Source: Methanomicrobium mobile BP (GTDB taxonomy: Archaea > Halobacteriota > Methanomicrobia > Methanomicrobiales > Methanomicrobiaceae). From it: DNA of 64,000 bases. The DNA is taken from NCBI RefSeq assembly GCF_000711215.1, contig NZ_JOMF01000005.1:62001-126000 (forward strand). Reading direction: 5' to 3'. Shown piece by piece: positions 30,529 to 39,706 of the stretch. The notes below the pieces were generated by a model. It saw nothing but the letters and a program-made list of their open reading frames with translations, was not told where the DNA came from and ran no database searches. Both the position numbers and the translations under genes were made by a program. The first letter of the stretch is position 1. Each line of letters opens with the position of its first letter.

Positions 30529-31575
30529 ATGCAGAAAATAACCGCCGCCGCTGCCGATACCGAACTCACGGATGACGGTATGCAGGAAGAGATCCTCCGC
30601 AGGATAGCGCTGAAGAAGAAATCCAGGGAAGGCATGGGGAGGCTGTTTGCTCACCCCGTCGATATGCTGACCGAAAAACCCGAAAACGTCCTCATAATCT
30701 CGGTTCCGCTCGCGTTGACCGTCTTCATCGCGGGCATGGTGCGGTCGGTCGCTGAATGCGGCATCGCGGAGACCTTTGCCTCGTCATGCGTCGACGATCT
30801 CGTCGTGCTCGCGCTTTTTATCGCGCTTACGCCATATGCCGTCCTTTTTACGCGGGAGAGCATGCGGATAAGAAGCATAGAGGTCGCCCTTCCCAACTTC
30901 TTCCGCGACCTCGCGGGCATGAACGAGAGCGGAATGACGCTTCCCAACGCCGTTCACACGGTCTCGGACGGCGACTACGGAAAACTGACGCGTTACATAA
31001 AAAAGATGGACTGCGATATCTCGTGGAACATGCCGTTTATCGACGCAATCGTGAGATTCGGCGACTCTCTGGGAGCGCCGCTTGCAAAACGCAGTGTCGA
31101 CCTCGTAGCCAAAGCAAGCATTGCGGGCGGCAACGTAAGCGAGGTCCTCAAAGCCGCTGCCGACGACTCCCGCGAGTTCGTCAATCTCGCCGACGAACGC
31201 CGCAACAACATGCTCATCTACGTTATCATCGTCATAATCTCGTTTCTGGTATTTCTCTTCATCATCGGCATAATGTCGGCAACCTTCCTTCAGACCATGG
31301 CGGACGCGGGCTCAGCCCTTTATTCGGGAGGGGCGGAGGGCACGGTCGACGCAGGTGCGGGCACTGCGGCTGCCTCGGCATTCGGCGGCATGTCCGTCGG
31401 CGGCGGTCAGGACATGGACTTATACCGCCGTCTCTTCTCGCACGCGGCAATGATTCAGGCGTTCTTCTCCGGACTTGTCGCGGGACAGATGGGCGAAGGC
31501 AATGCAAGGGCTGGACTAAAATATTCGCTGATAATGCTTGCAATCGCCTGGATTGCGTTCAGATTCTTTATCTGA
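30529..31575 (+). CDS. TadC-like type II secretion F family membrane protein (second)
   Basis: A 348-residue relative of the preceding gene, with the T2SSF core at ALPNFFRDLAGMNESGMTLPNAV and helices at about 55-75, 85-105, 225-250 and 320-347. Near the C-terminus there is a Gly/Ala-rich extracytoplasmic loop (about 262-300). It begins 18 nt after the first F gene with a GATGAGGAGG-type ribosome-binding site. Paired F proteins are common in archaeal pilus loci. No pilin gene is seen nearby. Confidence 0.88.
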   Translation: MQKITAAAADTELTDDGMQEEILRRIALKKKSREGMGRLFAHPVDMLTEKPENVLIISVPLALTVFIAGMVRSVAECGIAETFASSCVDDLVVLALFIALTPYAVLFTRESMRIRSIEVALPNFFRDLAGMNESGMTLPNAVHTVSDGDYGKLTRYIKKMDCDISWNMPFIDAIVRFGDSLGAPLAKRSVDLVAKASIAGGNVSEVLKAAADDSREFVNLADERRNNMLIYVIIVIISFLVFLFIIGIMSATFLQTMADAGSALYSGGAEGTVDAGAGTAAASAFGGMSVGGGQDMDLYRRLFSHAAMIQAFFSGLVAGQMGEGNARAGLKYSLIMLAIAWIAFRFFI

Positions 31576-31772
31576 ACGGCGCTGTTTTCTGCGCTGTATT
31601 TTTTTGTAAAATCGTGTTAAACCGCGCAAAACTGCATAAAACCGCGTAAAGAAAGCCTTCGCTCCCGTTGTAATTCGGCGTCGTAAAAAAGTTTGATCCT
31701 TAAAAGGATACGGGCATTATGCTTAATTCGCAGGTCGCAGCCGTCCCGCGGGATTTTTGCGATATCGGCGAA

Positions 31773-32078
31773 TCAGTTTATATTGTCAAGTTTATACCCT
31801 TTGTCCTGAAGGAGCTTTTTGACTCTCTCGCGGTGGTTGCCCTGAAGCTCTATTATATTATCCTTAATGGTGCCGCCGCAGGCGAGTTTGCTTTTCAGGA
31901 ATTTATGAAGTTCATCGAGATCAATATCCATCGGATCGAGACCTTCTATGACAGTTACTTCCTTGCCATATCGTCTCTTGTTGATCTTCACGCTAATCTG
32001 TTGCTGCTCTTTTGCTACTTCTTCGCAAATGCACAATTCTTTTGGTAGTCCGCATTTGGGACAAATACCACCTGTCAT
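31773..32078 (-). CDS. Translation initiation factor aIF1 (SUI1)
   Basis: A 101-residue SUI1-family factor that promotes start-codon selection on the 30S subunit. The N-terminus carries a zinc-ribbon-like [13 protein letters not shown], as in archaeal aIF1, and the core has [28 protein letters not shown] and [15 protein letters not shown]. It is last of a minus-strand series with TrmI, NAC, PUA and RecJ-like genes but separated from TrmI by 106 bp. Confidence 0.95.
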   Translation of the reverse strand: MTGGICPKCGLPKELCICEEVAKEQQQISVKINKRRYGKEVTVIEGLDPMDIDLDELHKFLKSKLACGGTIKDNIIELQGNHRERVKKLLQDKGYKLDNIN

Positions 32079-32184
32079 TACTTATTACTTACAATTCTGA
32101 ATATATAGTTCTTGGCATAGTGTGCGGTTTTTTGCAATTTAAAGTGATGATACACGCCGTGTTTTGATAATCGGGTTATACAGG

Positions 32185-32916
32185 TTATTTCCTGCATACC
32201 GTTATGTATCCCGTATGTGCTACCCTTGTGGACGGGCGTGTTCCGCGCTCTGTCCTTGTGAGTTCACGCGCAATAAGCTCATGGCAGACGACCTCGGAAA
32301 AGAGCGGAATTGCCGCGTCCATAACAGTAAAGGTATGCTCCAGAAACGGCGTGTAAGTCGCCAGATAGCCGCCGTTTTTCAGAAGTGCGTAAGCATGTTC
32401 TATATGCTCCTTCTCAATCTGCATATCCAGATGAACGACATCGAAGACAGCTTCGCCTTCGGCGTCGAGCATGTCTCCCGCGATGACTTCGACGTTATCC
32501 AGCCCCGCCTCGAGGATATTCGCACGGCATATCTCGGCAAACTCGGGGCGCTTCTCGTATGAGGTCACATGCCCCGCGACGCCGCCGAAGTAGATTGCCG
32601 CAACTCCGCTTCCGCAGCCCGCGTCGAGGACATTGTCGTTATGGTTCATGCCCGTATAGGCAATCACCATGCCGATATCCTTGGGAAGCATGGGGGCGCC
32701 CGTCCTTCTGGCATGATTGAAGAAATCGGTCGGTCTGGGCACCATAACTTTGAACGGCTTATCGAGATGGGAATATATTGTCCCCCCCGACTCCATCCCG
32801 ATGAGGTCTCCGAGTTTTAATATGCCCTTGTCGGTCGAAAAGTCCTTTTCAACCGCTCTCACATAAAATTCGCGCTTTCCGTCCGACAAAAGCACTCTGT
32901 CGTTTTCCCGAATCAT
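32185..32916 (-). CDS. trmI: tRNA (adenine-N1)-methyltransferase TrmI
   Basis: A 243-residue protein with an N-terminal beta domain and a Rossmann methyltransferase: VLDAGCGSGVAAIYF (SAM motif I), SYEKRPEF, and VFDVVHLDMQ. Archaeal TrmI methylates A57/A58 in the T loop of tRNA. It sits in the conserved neighbourhood with NAC and a PUA protein. Confidence 0.92.
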   Translation of the reverse strand: MIRENDRVLLSDGKREFYVRAVEKDFSTDKGILKLGDLIGMESGGTIYSHLDKPFKVMVPRPTDFFNHARRTGAPMLPKDIGMVIAYTGMNHNDNVLDAGCGSGVAAIYFGGVAGHVTSYEKRPEFAEICRANILEAGLDNVEVIAGDMLDAEGEAVFDVVHLDMQIEKEHIEHAYALLKNGGYLATYTPFLEHTFTVMDAAIPLFSEVVCHELIARELTRTERGTRPSTRVAHTGYITVCRK

Positions 32917-33058
32917 AAAAATGGATTATGTCTGTTTTCAGTTGTATGTCTTCTGTGTCTTCTGTGTCTGTTGTGTCGTTGTTGTCCGTTGTCGGTAATT
33001 CGGATTGTTCGCAGGCAAGAACAATCGCCTGCCTGTCCTGCCCGTGCGAACAGCCCGA

Positions 33059-33394
33059 TTACTCCGAAAGCTTAAGAATTGCCTCGGCGATATCGCCGTT
33101 TGTCTCTTTTAACGCGGCAAGTGCGGCTTCCTTCGAGACCGAAGCCTGCTCCGCGACCATGGCAACGTCTTCCTCGGGTATGACCGTCTCGGCTTCTTCG
33201 AATCTCATCTCGCCCGAGAGCTGGTAGGTGGTTGCGCCCTGCATCGTCGTTGCGACAACCTCGGCATTCTCAAAGATGTAATTTCCTTTCTTCGTGTATA
33301 CAATGACGCGCTCGACATCCTCGAACTGTTCCATCTTCATGCCGAGCTTTTTCATCATTGCTTTCATCTGTTTTGGGTTGACTCCCGGAATCAT
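33059..33394 (-). CDS. nac: Nascent polypeptide-associated complex protein
   Basis: A 111-residue archaeal NAC (alpha-NAC homologue). Residues 1-70 are the NAC beta-barrel dimerisation domain (MKAMMKKLGMKMEQ at the start), and residues 74-111 a UBA domain (AMVAEQASVSKEAALAAL, NGDIAEAILKL). NAC binds emerging chains at the ribosome exit. It is 69 bp downstream of the PUA gene on the same strand. Confidence 0.95.
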   Translation of the reverse strand: MIPGVNPKQMKAMMKKLGMKMEQFEDVERVIVYTKKGNYIFENAEVVATTMQGATTYQLSGEMRFEEAETVIPEEDVAMVAEQASVSKEAALAALKETNGDIAEAILKLSE

Positions 33395-33463
33395 ATTTTC
33401 TCTCCTTATCTTTCCTTATAATATGCAGCGAATGTGTAATAAATTGTGCAATCCGCGATTGAA

Positions 33464-34054
33464 TCAGTTTCCTTTTCTGACCATGACCGCGACGCCGTAG
33501 TTGAACTCCGCCATCTCTTTTGCGCTCAGCACCGCAGTTCCGGTTGCAAGAAACTCGCCCTTTTCGTTGCAGACCAAAACCTCGTCATCGCCGCGAATCT
33601 GCGGATCGGCAAAAGTAACGTGCTTTGCCATCGCGTTCTTGCCTGCCGCGACAAACTCGCCGACCTCGTCCTTTACGATAACGCGGTATGCCGGTGCGGG
33701 CAGGGTCTCGCAGAGCCTCTTTGCGCCCGTCTGACTGAGGGTGAGCCTGCCGTCGTTTGCGCGCAGGGTTGCCAGTCGCTCTTTACCCAGAAGGATGTAG
33801 CGCACGCGCTTTGTCGCCGAAAGCTTAAACTCGCAGTCGTCGGGGAAAAGCCCCGCACCCGCACCCTTTCCGAACTGGTAATCGGCGATGACGCGGACGC
33901 GGCTTAAGTAGGAATCCTTGGCATACGGCGCTTCCCTTGTAAAATCGCGTTTTTCACGTCTCTCGCGATTGTCCCTATTCCCGCTGTTCCCGCGATTTTC
34001 GCCACGGTCGCGTCTGTTTCCTTCGAATTTATTGACCTTATTCATATCTGACAT
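33464..34054 (-). CDS. PUA domain RNA-binding protein
   Basis: A 196-residue protein. The first 45 residues are an Arg/Asn/Asp/Gly-rich disordered tail; the C-terminal half is a PUA domain (GEFVAAGKNAMAKHVTFADPQIRGDDEVLV, FLATGTAVLS). Such proteins in this operon position (with NAC and TrmI) are presumed tRNA/rRNA-binding and possibly linked to RNA modification; no catalytic domain is seen. Confidence 0.85.
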   Translation of the reverse strand: MSDMNKVNKFEGNRRDRGENRGNSGNRDNRERREKRDFTREAPYAKDSYLSRVRVIADYQFGKGAGAGLFPDDCEFKLSATKRVRYILLGKERLATLRANDGRLTLSQTGAKRLCETLPAPAYRVIVKDEVGEFVAAGKNAMAKHVTFADPQIRGDDEVLVCNEKGEFLATGTAVLSAKEMAEFNYGVAVMVRKGN

Positions 34055-34113
34055 TGTCTGCTCCTGATTACTCCCGAAATCTCTTTTTTAACTCAGTTGC
34101 CTTTAATCCGCCT

Positions 34114-35514
34114 TTAACTCAGCTGCCTCTTCAGTATCTCGTTTACTCTCTCGGCAAAGCCTGCTTCCCTGCTTCTGGATATATATGCGCCCGCAGCTAT
34201 CTTATGACCTCCGCCTGCGCCTCCGACCGCCTCCGACGCTTCCAGAAGCGCCGCCTGAAGATCGACGCCCTTTGAGACCATGGTCTCGTTCGTTCTCATC
34301 GAAATCTTGACGAGTTCGGGGTCGTCGGGAAGATAGCAGAGGATCATTATCGGAAGCCGCCAGTTCAGCTTCGAAAGCGCCATTCCGGCGCCGATACCCA
34401 CTATGGTGTCGGGGAATCTGTCGCCGACGTGAAGGTATTGCAGATGCGACAACTCCGTTACGCCCGTATCGAGGATATACTCCATCATCTCGCGGATAAC
34501 CGAGCGGTGATGTCTGAGCATATCCGCGGCTTCGCGGCATGCCTCCGTGTATTCCGTGCTCTTTTTATTGCCGCAACAGACCGTGCTCCCCACCTTTGGT
34601 TTCACCCAGCGCCCGCAGGCATTGAGCATTGTCGCATACTCCGATGCGTTCCTAAGCGGCGTATATCGCGGCTCGTCGGGGAAGACATAATGCTGTGCGA
34701 TAAGTCTCTCGGGAGCTACGGGCTCGTCCGAGTCGATGAGGTGGTATTTCATCAGTTTGATGATGCGGTCTTTCTCGTCGGATTTAAGGTCCTCCCAGAC
34801 CCTGAATTTGCCGTTATCCTTGCGCAGCGGAATCTTTGCGTATTCTTCGACAAGGCGCTGTGCGCCTTCGGCGTCGTTGGTGATGCCGGGCACGAAGGGG
34901 TCGTTGGAATACGAGAGGAAGAAGTGAAGCGGGCGCGTGGATATCCCGTAGCTGTTCAGATCGCCGTCGATAATCTTCACGTTGCCGGCTTTGACCCCGT
35001 CGTCGGCAATCTCTTTTGCGGGTCCGATAAGTCCGCGGCTCTCACGCGCCATCATGTCGCCGACATTGCCGATGACGGCAAGTTTCGCCAGATCGATATT
35101 CGAGTCCTCGATATCTCTTGCTACGAAGTAGCCCGCTCCCGCCGCCGAAAGCTTCTCGTATCCGTATTTCAGACCGTTAACCTGCTGATACGGCGTATCC
35201 GTATCCTGACTTACGTGATGATCTATGATGAGGACCTCGCTCTCTTTCAGACCGCGTTCTTCCAGCAGGTTCTGCTGACCGGCGCCGAGGTCGATGAAGA
35301 CCTTGAGGCTGTCGTTGTCGGGGACATGCTTCATCGTCATCGGTTCGAGCTGTCTTACGAAGACGGATTCCAGGTTGATATTGCGTCGCGTGATCGCCTG
35401 ACGAAGCACGGCTTCGCTCGTGATGCCGTCCGCGTCTATATGCGAAATTATTGTGACCGAATCGGCATTTTTTATGGTTTCGGCGGCATCCGCGATCTCC
35501 TGTGTGAAACTCAT
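34114..35514 (-). CDS. Archaeal RecJ-like DHH exonuclease (GAN-type)
   Basis: A 466-residue DHH/DHHA1 protein with ISHIDADGITSEAVL, IDLGAG, IDHHVSQDTD and the C-terminal GGAGGGHKIAAG block. Length and order match archaeal RecJ homologues that bind GINS and act as ssDNA or 3'-mismatch exonucleases at the replication fork. It starts 95 bp from the divergent NAD(P)HX repair gene; the PUA gene follows 59 bp downstream. Confidence 0.88.
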   Translation of the reverse strand: MSFTQEIADAAETIKNADSVTIISHIDADGITSEAVLRQAITRRNINLESVFVRQLEPMTMKHVPDNDSLKVFIDLGAGQQNLLEERGLKESEVLIIDHHVSQDTDTPYQQVNGLKYGYEKLSAAGAGYFVARDIEDSNIDLAKLAVIGNVGDMMARESRGLIGPAKEIADDGVKAGNVKIIDGDLNSYGISTRPLHFFLSYSNDPFVPGITNDAEGAQRLVEEYAKIPLRKDNGKFRVWEDLKSDEKDRIIKLMKYHLIDSDEPVAPERLIAQHYVFPDEPRYTPLRNASEYATMLNACGRWVKPKVGSTVCCGNKKSTEYTEACREAADMLRHHRSVIREMMEYILDTGVTELSHLQYLHVGDRFPDTIVGIGAGMALSKLNWRLPIMILCYLPDDPELVKISMRTNETMVSKGVDLQAALLEASEAVGGAGGGHKIAAGAYISRSREAGFAERVNEILKRQLS

Positions 35515-35608
35515 TATTACTGATCTGTTTTACAAGATGAAATAACTATAAACTGCACGGTATAATTTTTGTATATCGTTTGGGACTACCGAAAAAGCGA
35601 CTGAAATT

Positions 35609-37339
35609 ATGGCGACCGAAGATATCGATATCGGCGAATTGTCGGGATTCATGCATAAGGGCGGAGTGTCTCCGCTGCGAATGAGGGCGATTGACAGAAA
35701 TGCCATGGCGCTCGGCATATCCGCGGAGACGCTCATGGAGAATGCGGGCAGGGCACTTGCGGAGTGCATCCGCGATAAAATCCGCGAAATCCGTGAGAAC
35801 AGCGCCGCACGTGCAGCCGATTCCGCCTCTGCCGCAGTAAACCCGCCGAAGATTCTGGTGCTCTGCGGCGGCGGGAACAACGGCGGCGACGGTTTTGTCT
35901 GCGCACGCATTCTTGCTCTTGCCGGGAGCGATGCCGCCGCAAAAGTATCTGTAATCTACCCGAAGTCTGCCGCGGAAAGATACACCCCCGAAAGTCGTAA
36001 AAATCTGGATAGGATTCTTGAAATCCCGAATATCGGCGTTTATGCCGCGGAAACGGACGCCGACGTAAGGGAACTCTCCCGCCTCTTCGATGAGGCGACA
36101 TTAATCGCCGACTGCATCCTCGGAACCGGCGCAGGCGCGGGAAGAAAACTTCGCGAGCCGCTGAATCGGATGGTTGCGTCCGCGAATGCGTCCGCCGCTT
36201 TTGTCGTCAGCGCCGATATCCCCACCCCTTATATGCGGTCGGACTTCACGGCGGCGTTTCACAGGGAGAAGATAACCGCTTCATATGCTTCAACCGCTTC
36301 AACCGCTTCCGATGCGCCTTTTTCGGGTGAGATTAAGGTCTGCGATATCGGGATACCTGCCGCGGCGGAACTCTTCACGGGACCAGGGGATATTGCGGCA
36401 ATTCCCAAGAAAGAAAATGCGGCGCACAAAGGTGCCGGCGGAAGAGTCCTCGTCATCGGCGGGTGCCGGGAGTATCAGGGCGCGCCTTATCTCGCCGCGC
36501 TTGCGGCGCTGAGAGCCGGCGCCGATATCGTTCAGGTCGCGACTTTCACGCCGCCCGCATCCGAATTTATGATGCGGTATCCGGACCTCATCGTCGAAAA
36601 TCTGCCCTATGACCCCGATATCGGCGGATACCTCTCGCCGATTCACGAAGAGCGGCTGAAACAGCTCATCGGTCTTGCCGATTCGGTCGTAATCGGATGC
36701 GGGCTCGGCACCCGCAGTCATGAGACCGTGCGTAGACTTGCGTCATGCGCAAAGAAAGCCGTCATCGACGCCGATGCACTCAGGCTCCCCCTGCCCCTGC
36801 CTCTGCCAACCCCCTGCGGATCGCTTCTTTCGCAGTCAAACGGCGCAGGAAAACCGCGGGAGGTAATCTTCACCCCGCATCTCGGAGAATTTCGGAGAAT
36901 TTCGGGAACGGAGATTAACGCCGCCGCGGACACTCTCCGTGAGCGGGCAACCGCCGCAAGGGATTTCATCGCCGCGGTTAACAAAGCGGCAAACGCCGCC
37001 GCCGATGCCGACACCGACACCGAAACCGGCACCGCGGCAGATGTGGGGACGCTGAACGCCGTAATTCTCCGGAAAGGCGCCGTTGACGTCATCTCCGACG
37101 GAGAAAGCGTCCGATTCAACCGCACGGGAACGCCCGCCATGACAAAAGGCGGCACCGGCGACCTTCTTGCGGGTCTCTGCGGCGCATTGCTGTGCAGAAT
37201 GCCCGCCTTCGATGCGGCATCCGCGGCGGCATACGTCCTCGGAAAGTGCGGCGAGGCTGTCGCGGAGAGATACGGCGACGGTCTCCTCGCCTCCGACCTC
37301 CTTCCCGAGATTGCGCGGGTGATGAAAGAATCGGAGTGA
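35609..37339 (+). CDS. nnr: Bifunctional NAD(P)HX epimerase/dehydratase
   Basis: A 576-residue YjeF fusion. The N-terminal epimerase domain (about 30-245) has LVLCGGGNNGGDGFVCAR; the C-terminal ADP/ATP-dependent dehydratase domain (about 265-570) has FTPHLGEF and KGGTGDLLAGLCGALL. Together they repair hydrated NADH/NADPH. Two Ala/Thr-rich inserts (about residues 228-235 and 465-480) reflect local triplet repeats. Gene is monocistronic. Confidence 0.94.
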   Translation: MATEDIDIGELSGFMHKGGVSPLRMRAIDRNAMALGISAETLMENAGRALAECIRDKIREIRENSAARAADSASAAVNPPKILVLCGGGNNGGDGFVCARILALAGSDAAAKVSVIYPKSAAERYTPESRKNLDRILEIPNIGVYAAETDADVRELSRLFDEATLIADCILGTGAGAGRKLREPLNRMVASANASAAFVVSADIPTPYMRSDFTAAFHREKITASYASTASTASDAPFSGEIKVCDIGIPAAAELFTGPGDIAAIPKKENAAHKGAGGRVLVIGGCREYQGAPYLAALAALRAGADIVQVATFTPPASEFMMRYPDLIVENLPYDPDIGGYLSPIHEERLKQLIGLADSVVIGCGLGTRSHETVRRLASCAKKAVIDADALRLPLPLPLPTPCGSLLSQSNGAGKPREVIFTPHLGEFRRISGTEINAAADTLRERATAARDFIAAVNKAANAAADADTDTETGTAADVGTLNAVILRKGAVDVISDGESVRFNRTGTPAMTKGGTGDLLAGLCGALLCRMPAFDAASAAAYVLGKCGEAVAERYGDGLLASDLLPEIARVMKESE

Positions 37340-37443
37340 TGCATGAGGATTATGCCGGATAAATGAGACATTATTAGATATATCCCGCATAAACACAAAT
37401 AACAGACAAAATCGGAAACATACAAAATCGGAGTATCAATATC

Positions 37444-37914
37444 ATGGCAGAATTCACACACATAAAAGACGACAAGGCTTACATGGTCGACGTCACACAA
37501 AAGACCGACGTAAACAGACTTGCGGTAGCGGCGGGCAAAATCTACCTGCGCGAAGAGACAATGAAGGCAATCCGCGAAGGAACGGTCGTAAAAGGAAACG
37601 TCCTCGCAACCGCACGCGTTGCCGCGATACAGGGCGTAAAGAGAACATCCGACCTCATCCCCATGTGTCACCCGCTGCCCATCGGCGGCGTATCCGTCGA
37701 CTTTGAGGACATCGCCGACGAAAACTGCATCGAAGCAACCTGCACGGTCAAGACCTACGGCAAGACCGGCGTCGAGATGGAGGCGCTCACCGGAGTCTCG
37801 ATTGCGCTCCTCACAATCTGGGACATGGTGAAGTCCGCCGAAAAGGACGAACACGGTCAGTATCCAGTAACCGGCATCGAAGACATCCACGTCGTCAGAA
37901 AAGAGAAAAACTGA
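37444..37914 (+). CDS. moaC: Cyclic pyranopterin monophosphate synthase MoaC
   Basis: A 156-residue MoaC with the hallmark [11 protein letters not shown] and [19 protein letters not shown] motifs, and [12 protein letters not shown] before them. It converts the 3',8-cyclo-GTP product of MoaA to cPMP for molybdopterin/tungstopterin synthesis, needed for formylmethanofuran dehydrogenase in methanogens. Other moa genes are not adjacent. Confidence 0.96.
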   Translation: MAEFTHIKDDKAYMVDVTQKTDVNRLAVAAGKIYLREETMKAIREGTVVKGNVLATARVAAIQGVKRTSDLIPMCHPLPIGGVSVDFEDIADENCIEATCTVKTYGKTGVEMEALTGVSIALLTIWDMVKSAEKDEHGQYPVTGIEDIHVVRKEKN

Positions 37915-38017
37915 AAACTGAAAACTGAGCGGCGGTAATAATCCCCGCAAAACCTCTCTTAATCAATATCCTAACATACCAAACCTTTTTTGCATACGAT
38001 AACCAATATGTAAAGAA

Positions 38018-38073
38018 CCTTTGAGGGTAACCTCCGCATCCGTGCGGAATACCCGAAGAACGGTTAACAAAGG
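38018..38073 (+). promoter_or_regulatory. Structured 5' leader of the L15e gene
   Basis: Three nested helices can be drawn: CCTTTG 38018-38023 with CAAAGG 38068-38073, GGGTA 38025-38029 with TACCC 38050-38054, and CCGCA 38034-38038 with TGCGG 38043-38047, closing a TCCG tetraloop. An asymmetric ACCT/AA internal loop separates the upper two stems. It lies 48 bp before the rpl15e start. It may be an autoregulatory ribosomal-protein leader or a small RNA; no known class is recognised. Confidence 0.5.
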
Positions 38074-38120
38074 AATGTGGCCCGAATAAAGATCGGCTGA
38101 ACCTTTAAGGTGAAATACCA

Positions 38121-38711
38121 ATGGCAAAATCAATGTATGGCTACGTCCGCGACGCATGGAAGCGCCCGGACAAAACCGAAGTAAAAGGCCTGCTCTGGAG
38201 CAGAATGCAGGACTGGCGTAAAGAAGGCAGCGTTATCCGTGTCGAGAGACCGACAAGGATCGACAGAGCACGCAGCCTCGGATACCGCGCAAAGCAGGGA
38301 ATCATCGTAGTGCGTGTAAAGATTCGCCGCGGCGGACGCAGGAAGTCGAGATACATCCGCGGTCGCCGCACGGCACGCATGGGAATGCGCCGCAACACAA
38401 TGGGAAAGAGCATTCAGAGAATGGCGGAAGAGCGTGCATCACGCAGATACACCAACCTCGAAGTTCTCAACTCCTACTGGGTCGGAGAAGACGGAAGATC
38501 CAAATGGTATGAAGTCATCCTCGTCGACGGCAACCACCCGGCAATCAAGTCGGACGCTCACCTCTCATGGTTCTCGTCCAACAAGAACACCGGACGTGCA
38601 GAGCGCGGACGCACAAGCGCCGGCATGAAGGGACGCGGAATGCGCAAGAGAGGCACGGGAACCGAGCACACCCGCCCGAGCATCCGTTCCAACCAGAACA
38701 GAGGAAAGTAA
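38121..38711 (+). CDS. rpl15e: 50S ribosomal protein L15e
   Basis: A 196-residue archaeal/eukaryal L15e, very basic, beginning [16 protein letters not shown] and containing [18 protein letters not shown] and [10 protein letters not shown]. It is a large-subunit protein near the exit tunnel. Preceded by a GGTGA ribosome-binding site and followed by two hairpins before the RNase P genes. Confidence 0.98.
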   Translation: MAKSMYGYVRDAWKRPDKTEVKGLLWSRMQDWRKEGSVIRVERPTRIDRARSLGYRAKQGIIVVRVKIRRGGRRKSRYIRGRRTARMGMRRNTMGKSIQRMAEERASRRYTNLEVLNSYWVGEDGRSKWYEVILVDGNHPAIKSDAHLSWFSSNKNTGRAERGRTSAGMKGRGMRKRGTGTEHTRPSIRSNQNRGK

Positions 38712-38726
38712 AACCAATTCCGCGAA

Positions 38727-38754
38727 GGTATCGGAAAATCTCCGATACCCTTTT
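38727..38754 (+). terminator. Hairpin and T run after rpl15e
   Basis: A 9-bp stem GGTATCGGA/TCCGATACC with a 5-nt loop is followed by CTTTT, 16 nt after the L15e stop. It resembles an intrinsic terminator and may serve as a 3' end for L15e mRNA. Confidence 0.6.
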
Positions 38755-38785
38755 GCGAATTCGGTCATATCATCTCTTAACCGTA

Positions 38786-38810
38786 TTCGGGCAGGAAAAT
38801 CCTGCCCGAA
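38786..38810 (+). promoter_or_regulatory. Perfect 11-bp hairpin before rnp3
   Basis: TTCGGGCAGGA pairs perfectly with TCCTGCCCGAA across a 3-nt AAA loop. It is the second hairpin in the L15e-rnp3 gap; only a weak T run (CTTTTT, 38826-38831) follows. It could be a tandem terminator or an RNA-processing signal. Confidence 0.5.
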
Positions 38811-38848
38811 ACAAAGATTCATTGCTCTTTTTCAATAACTATATTACA

Positions 38849-39706
38849 ATGACAGTATCAGACGCCTGTGTCTTTGCGTATCCGCTCGGCAGTTCGTCGC
38901 TGCGCCGAATGGCTCTCGAAGCAAAATATCTCGGATTCTCACGACTCGTCTGCTCGAACGCGGATTTTAAAGCCGCGATTCCGAAAGAGTTCGTGGGCAG
39001 GACGGTCTTCAGCGTATACGGCGTCGAGATTGTGCGCGGAGCGGTCATAAAAGCCGAAAACTTCAGGGATTTTCAGAATCAGGTCAAAAAATACGAATCC
39101 GTGCCTATTGTCGCGGTCAATGCGGGTGAGAACGCCTTCAACCGCAGCGTGCTCTCTTCGGGCAGAATCAATATCCTGAAAGGCATGGATAATGCTCCCA
39201 AAAACGCCTTCGACGATGTCTGCGCGGTAAACGCCCTTGAAAAGTCCGTTGCCGTCGATATCGATCTCACGCCGATAATCGGGAAACGCGGTATCGCAAG
39301 GCAGAAGGCGCTCGCGGCATACGCCGATATCCTGAAATTCCACAGAAAATACGGATTTATGCTCACGATATCCTCGGGAGCGCGTACTTACACACGGCTT
39401 CGCGGCGTTCGCGAGATTTCCAATCTCTGCTCTCTTTTCGGCATGACCGACGAAGAGACCATCGCGGCGTTGAACTCCGTATCGGCACTGTTGAATCCGC
39501 AGAATGCCGTAACGGTAAATCCGCGGAATTTCCGTGCGCCGTCGGAGAGCGGCAGCCCGTTCGACAAAAGCGCCGCCTGCGAAGAATCCGGCGACTGCGC
39601 CGAATGTGCCGAATACAACGAACCAGACGAATCAGACGAATCCGGCGAATCCGGTGAATCCGGTGAATGCGATGAGAACAACGGGTACACGGAGGATATA
39701 TCATGA
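38849..39706 (+). CDS. rnp3: RNase P protein component 3 (Rpp30)
   Basis: From ATG 38849 the protein is 285 residues. Residues 1-220 are the TIM-barrel-like p30 domain, with DACVFAYPLGS at the start, ILKGMDNAPKNAF, VAVDIDLTPIIG and LTISSGARTY. The frame is open far upstream, but those codons read through the L15e terminator. The last 50 residues are an acidic tail of Glu-Ser-Gly-Asp repeats. It overlaps rnp2 by ATGA. Confidence 0.92.
   Translation: MTVSDACVFAYPLGSSSLRRMALEAKYLGFSRLVCSNADFKAAIPKEFVGRTVFSVYGVEIVRGAVIKAENFRDFQNQVKKYESVPIVAVNAGENAFNRSVLSSGRINILKGMDNAPKNAFDDVCAVNALEKSVAVDIDLTPIIGKRGIARQKALAAYADILKFHRKYGFMLTISSGARTYTRLRGVREISNLCSLFGMTDEETIAALNSVSALLNPQNAVTVNPRNFRAPSESGSPFDKSAACEESGDCAECAEYNEPDESDESGESGESGECDENNGYTEDIS

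Noticed and set aside
34429-35523. A 364-codon plus-strand frame over the RecJ-like gene
   Set aside because: Antisense to a clear DHH protein; no motif of its own.
35530-35910. Minus-strand frame near the start of the NAD(P)HX gene
   Set aside because: Antisense of the YjeF N-domain, no motif.
36718-37950. A 410-codon minus-strand frame over the NAD(P)HX repair and moaC genes
   Set aside because: Spans two confirmed genes on the other strand and has low-complexity Ser/Ala/Arg sequence, typical of antisense reading in GC-rich DNA.
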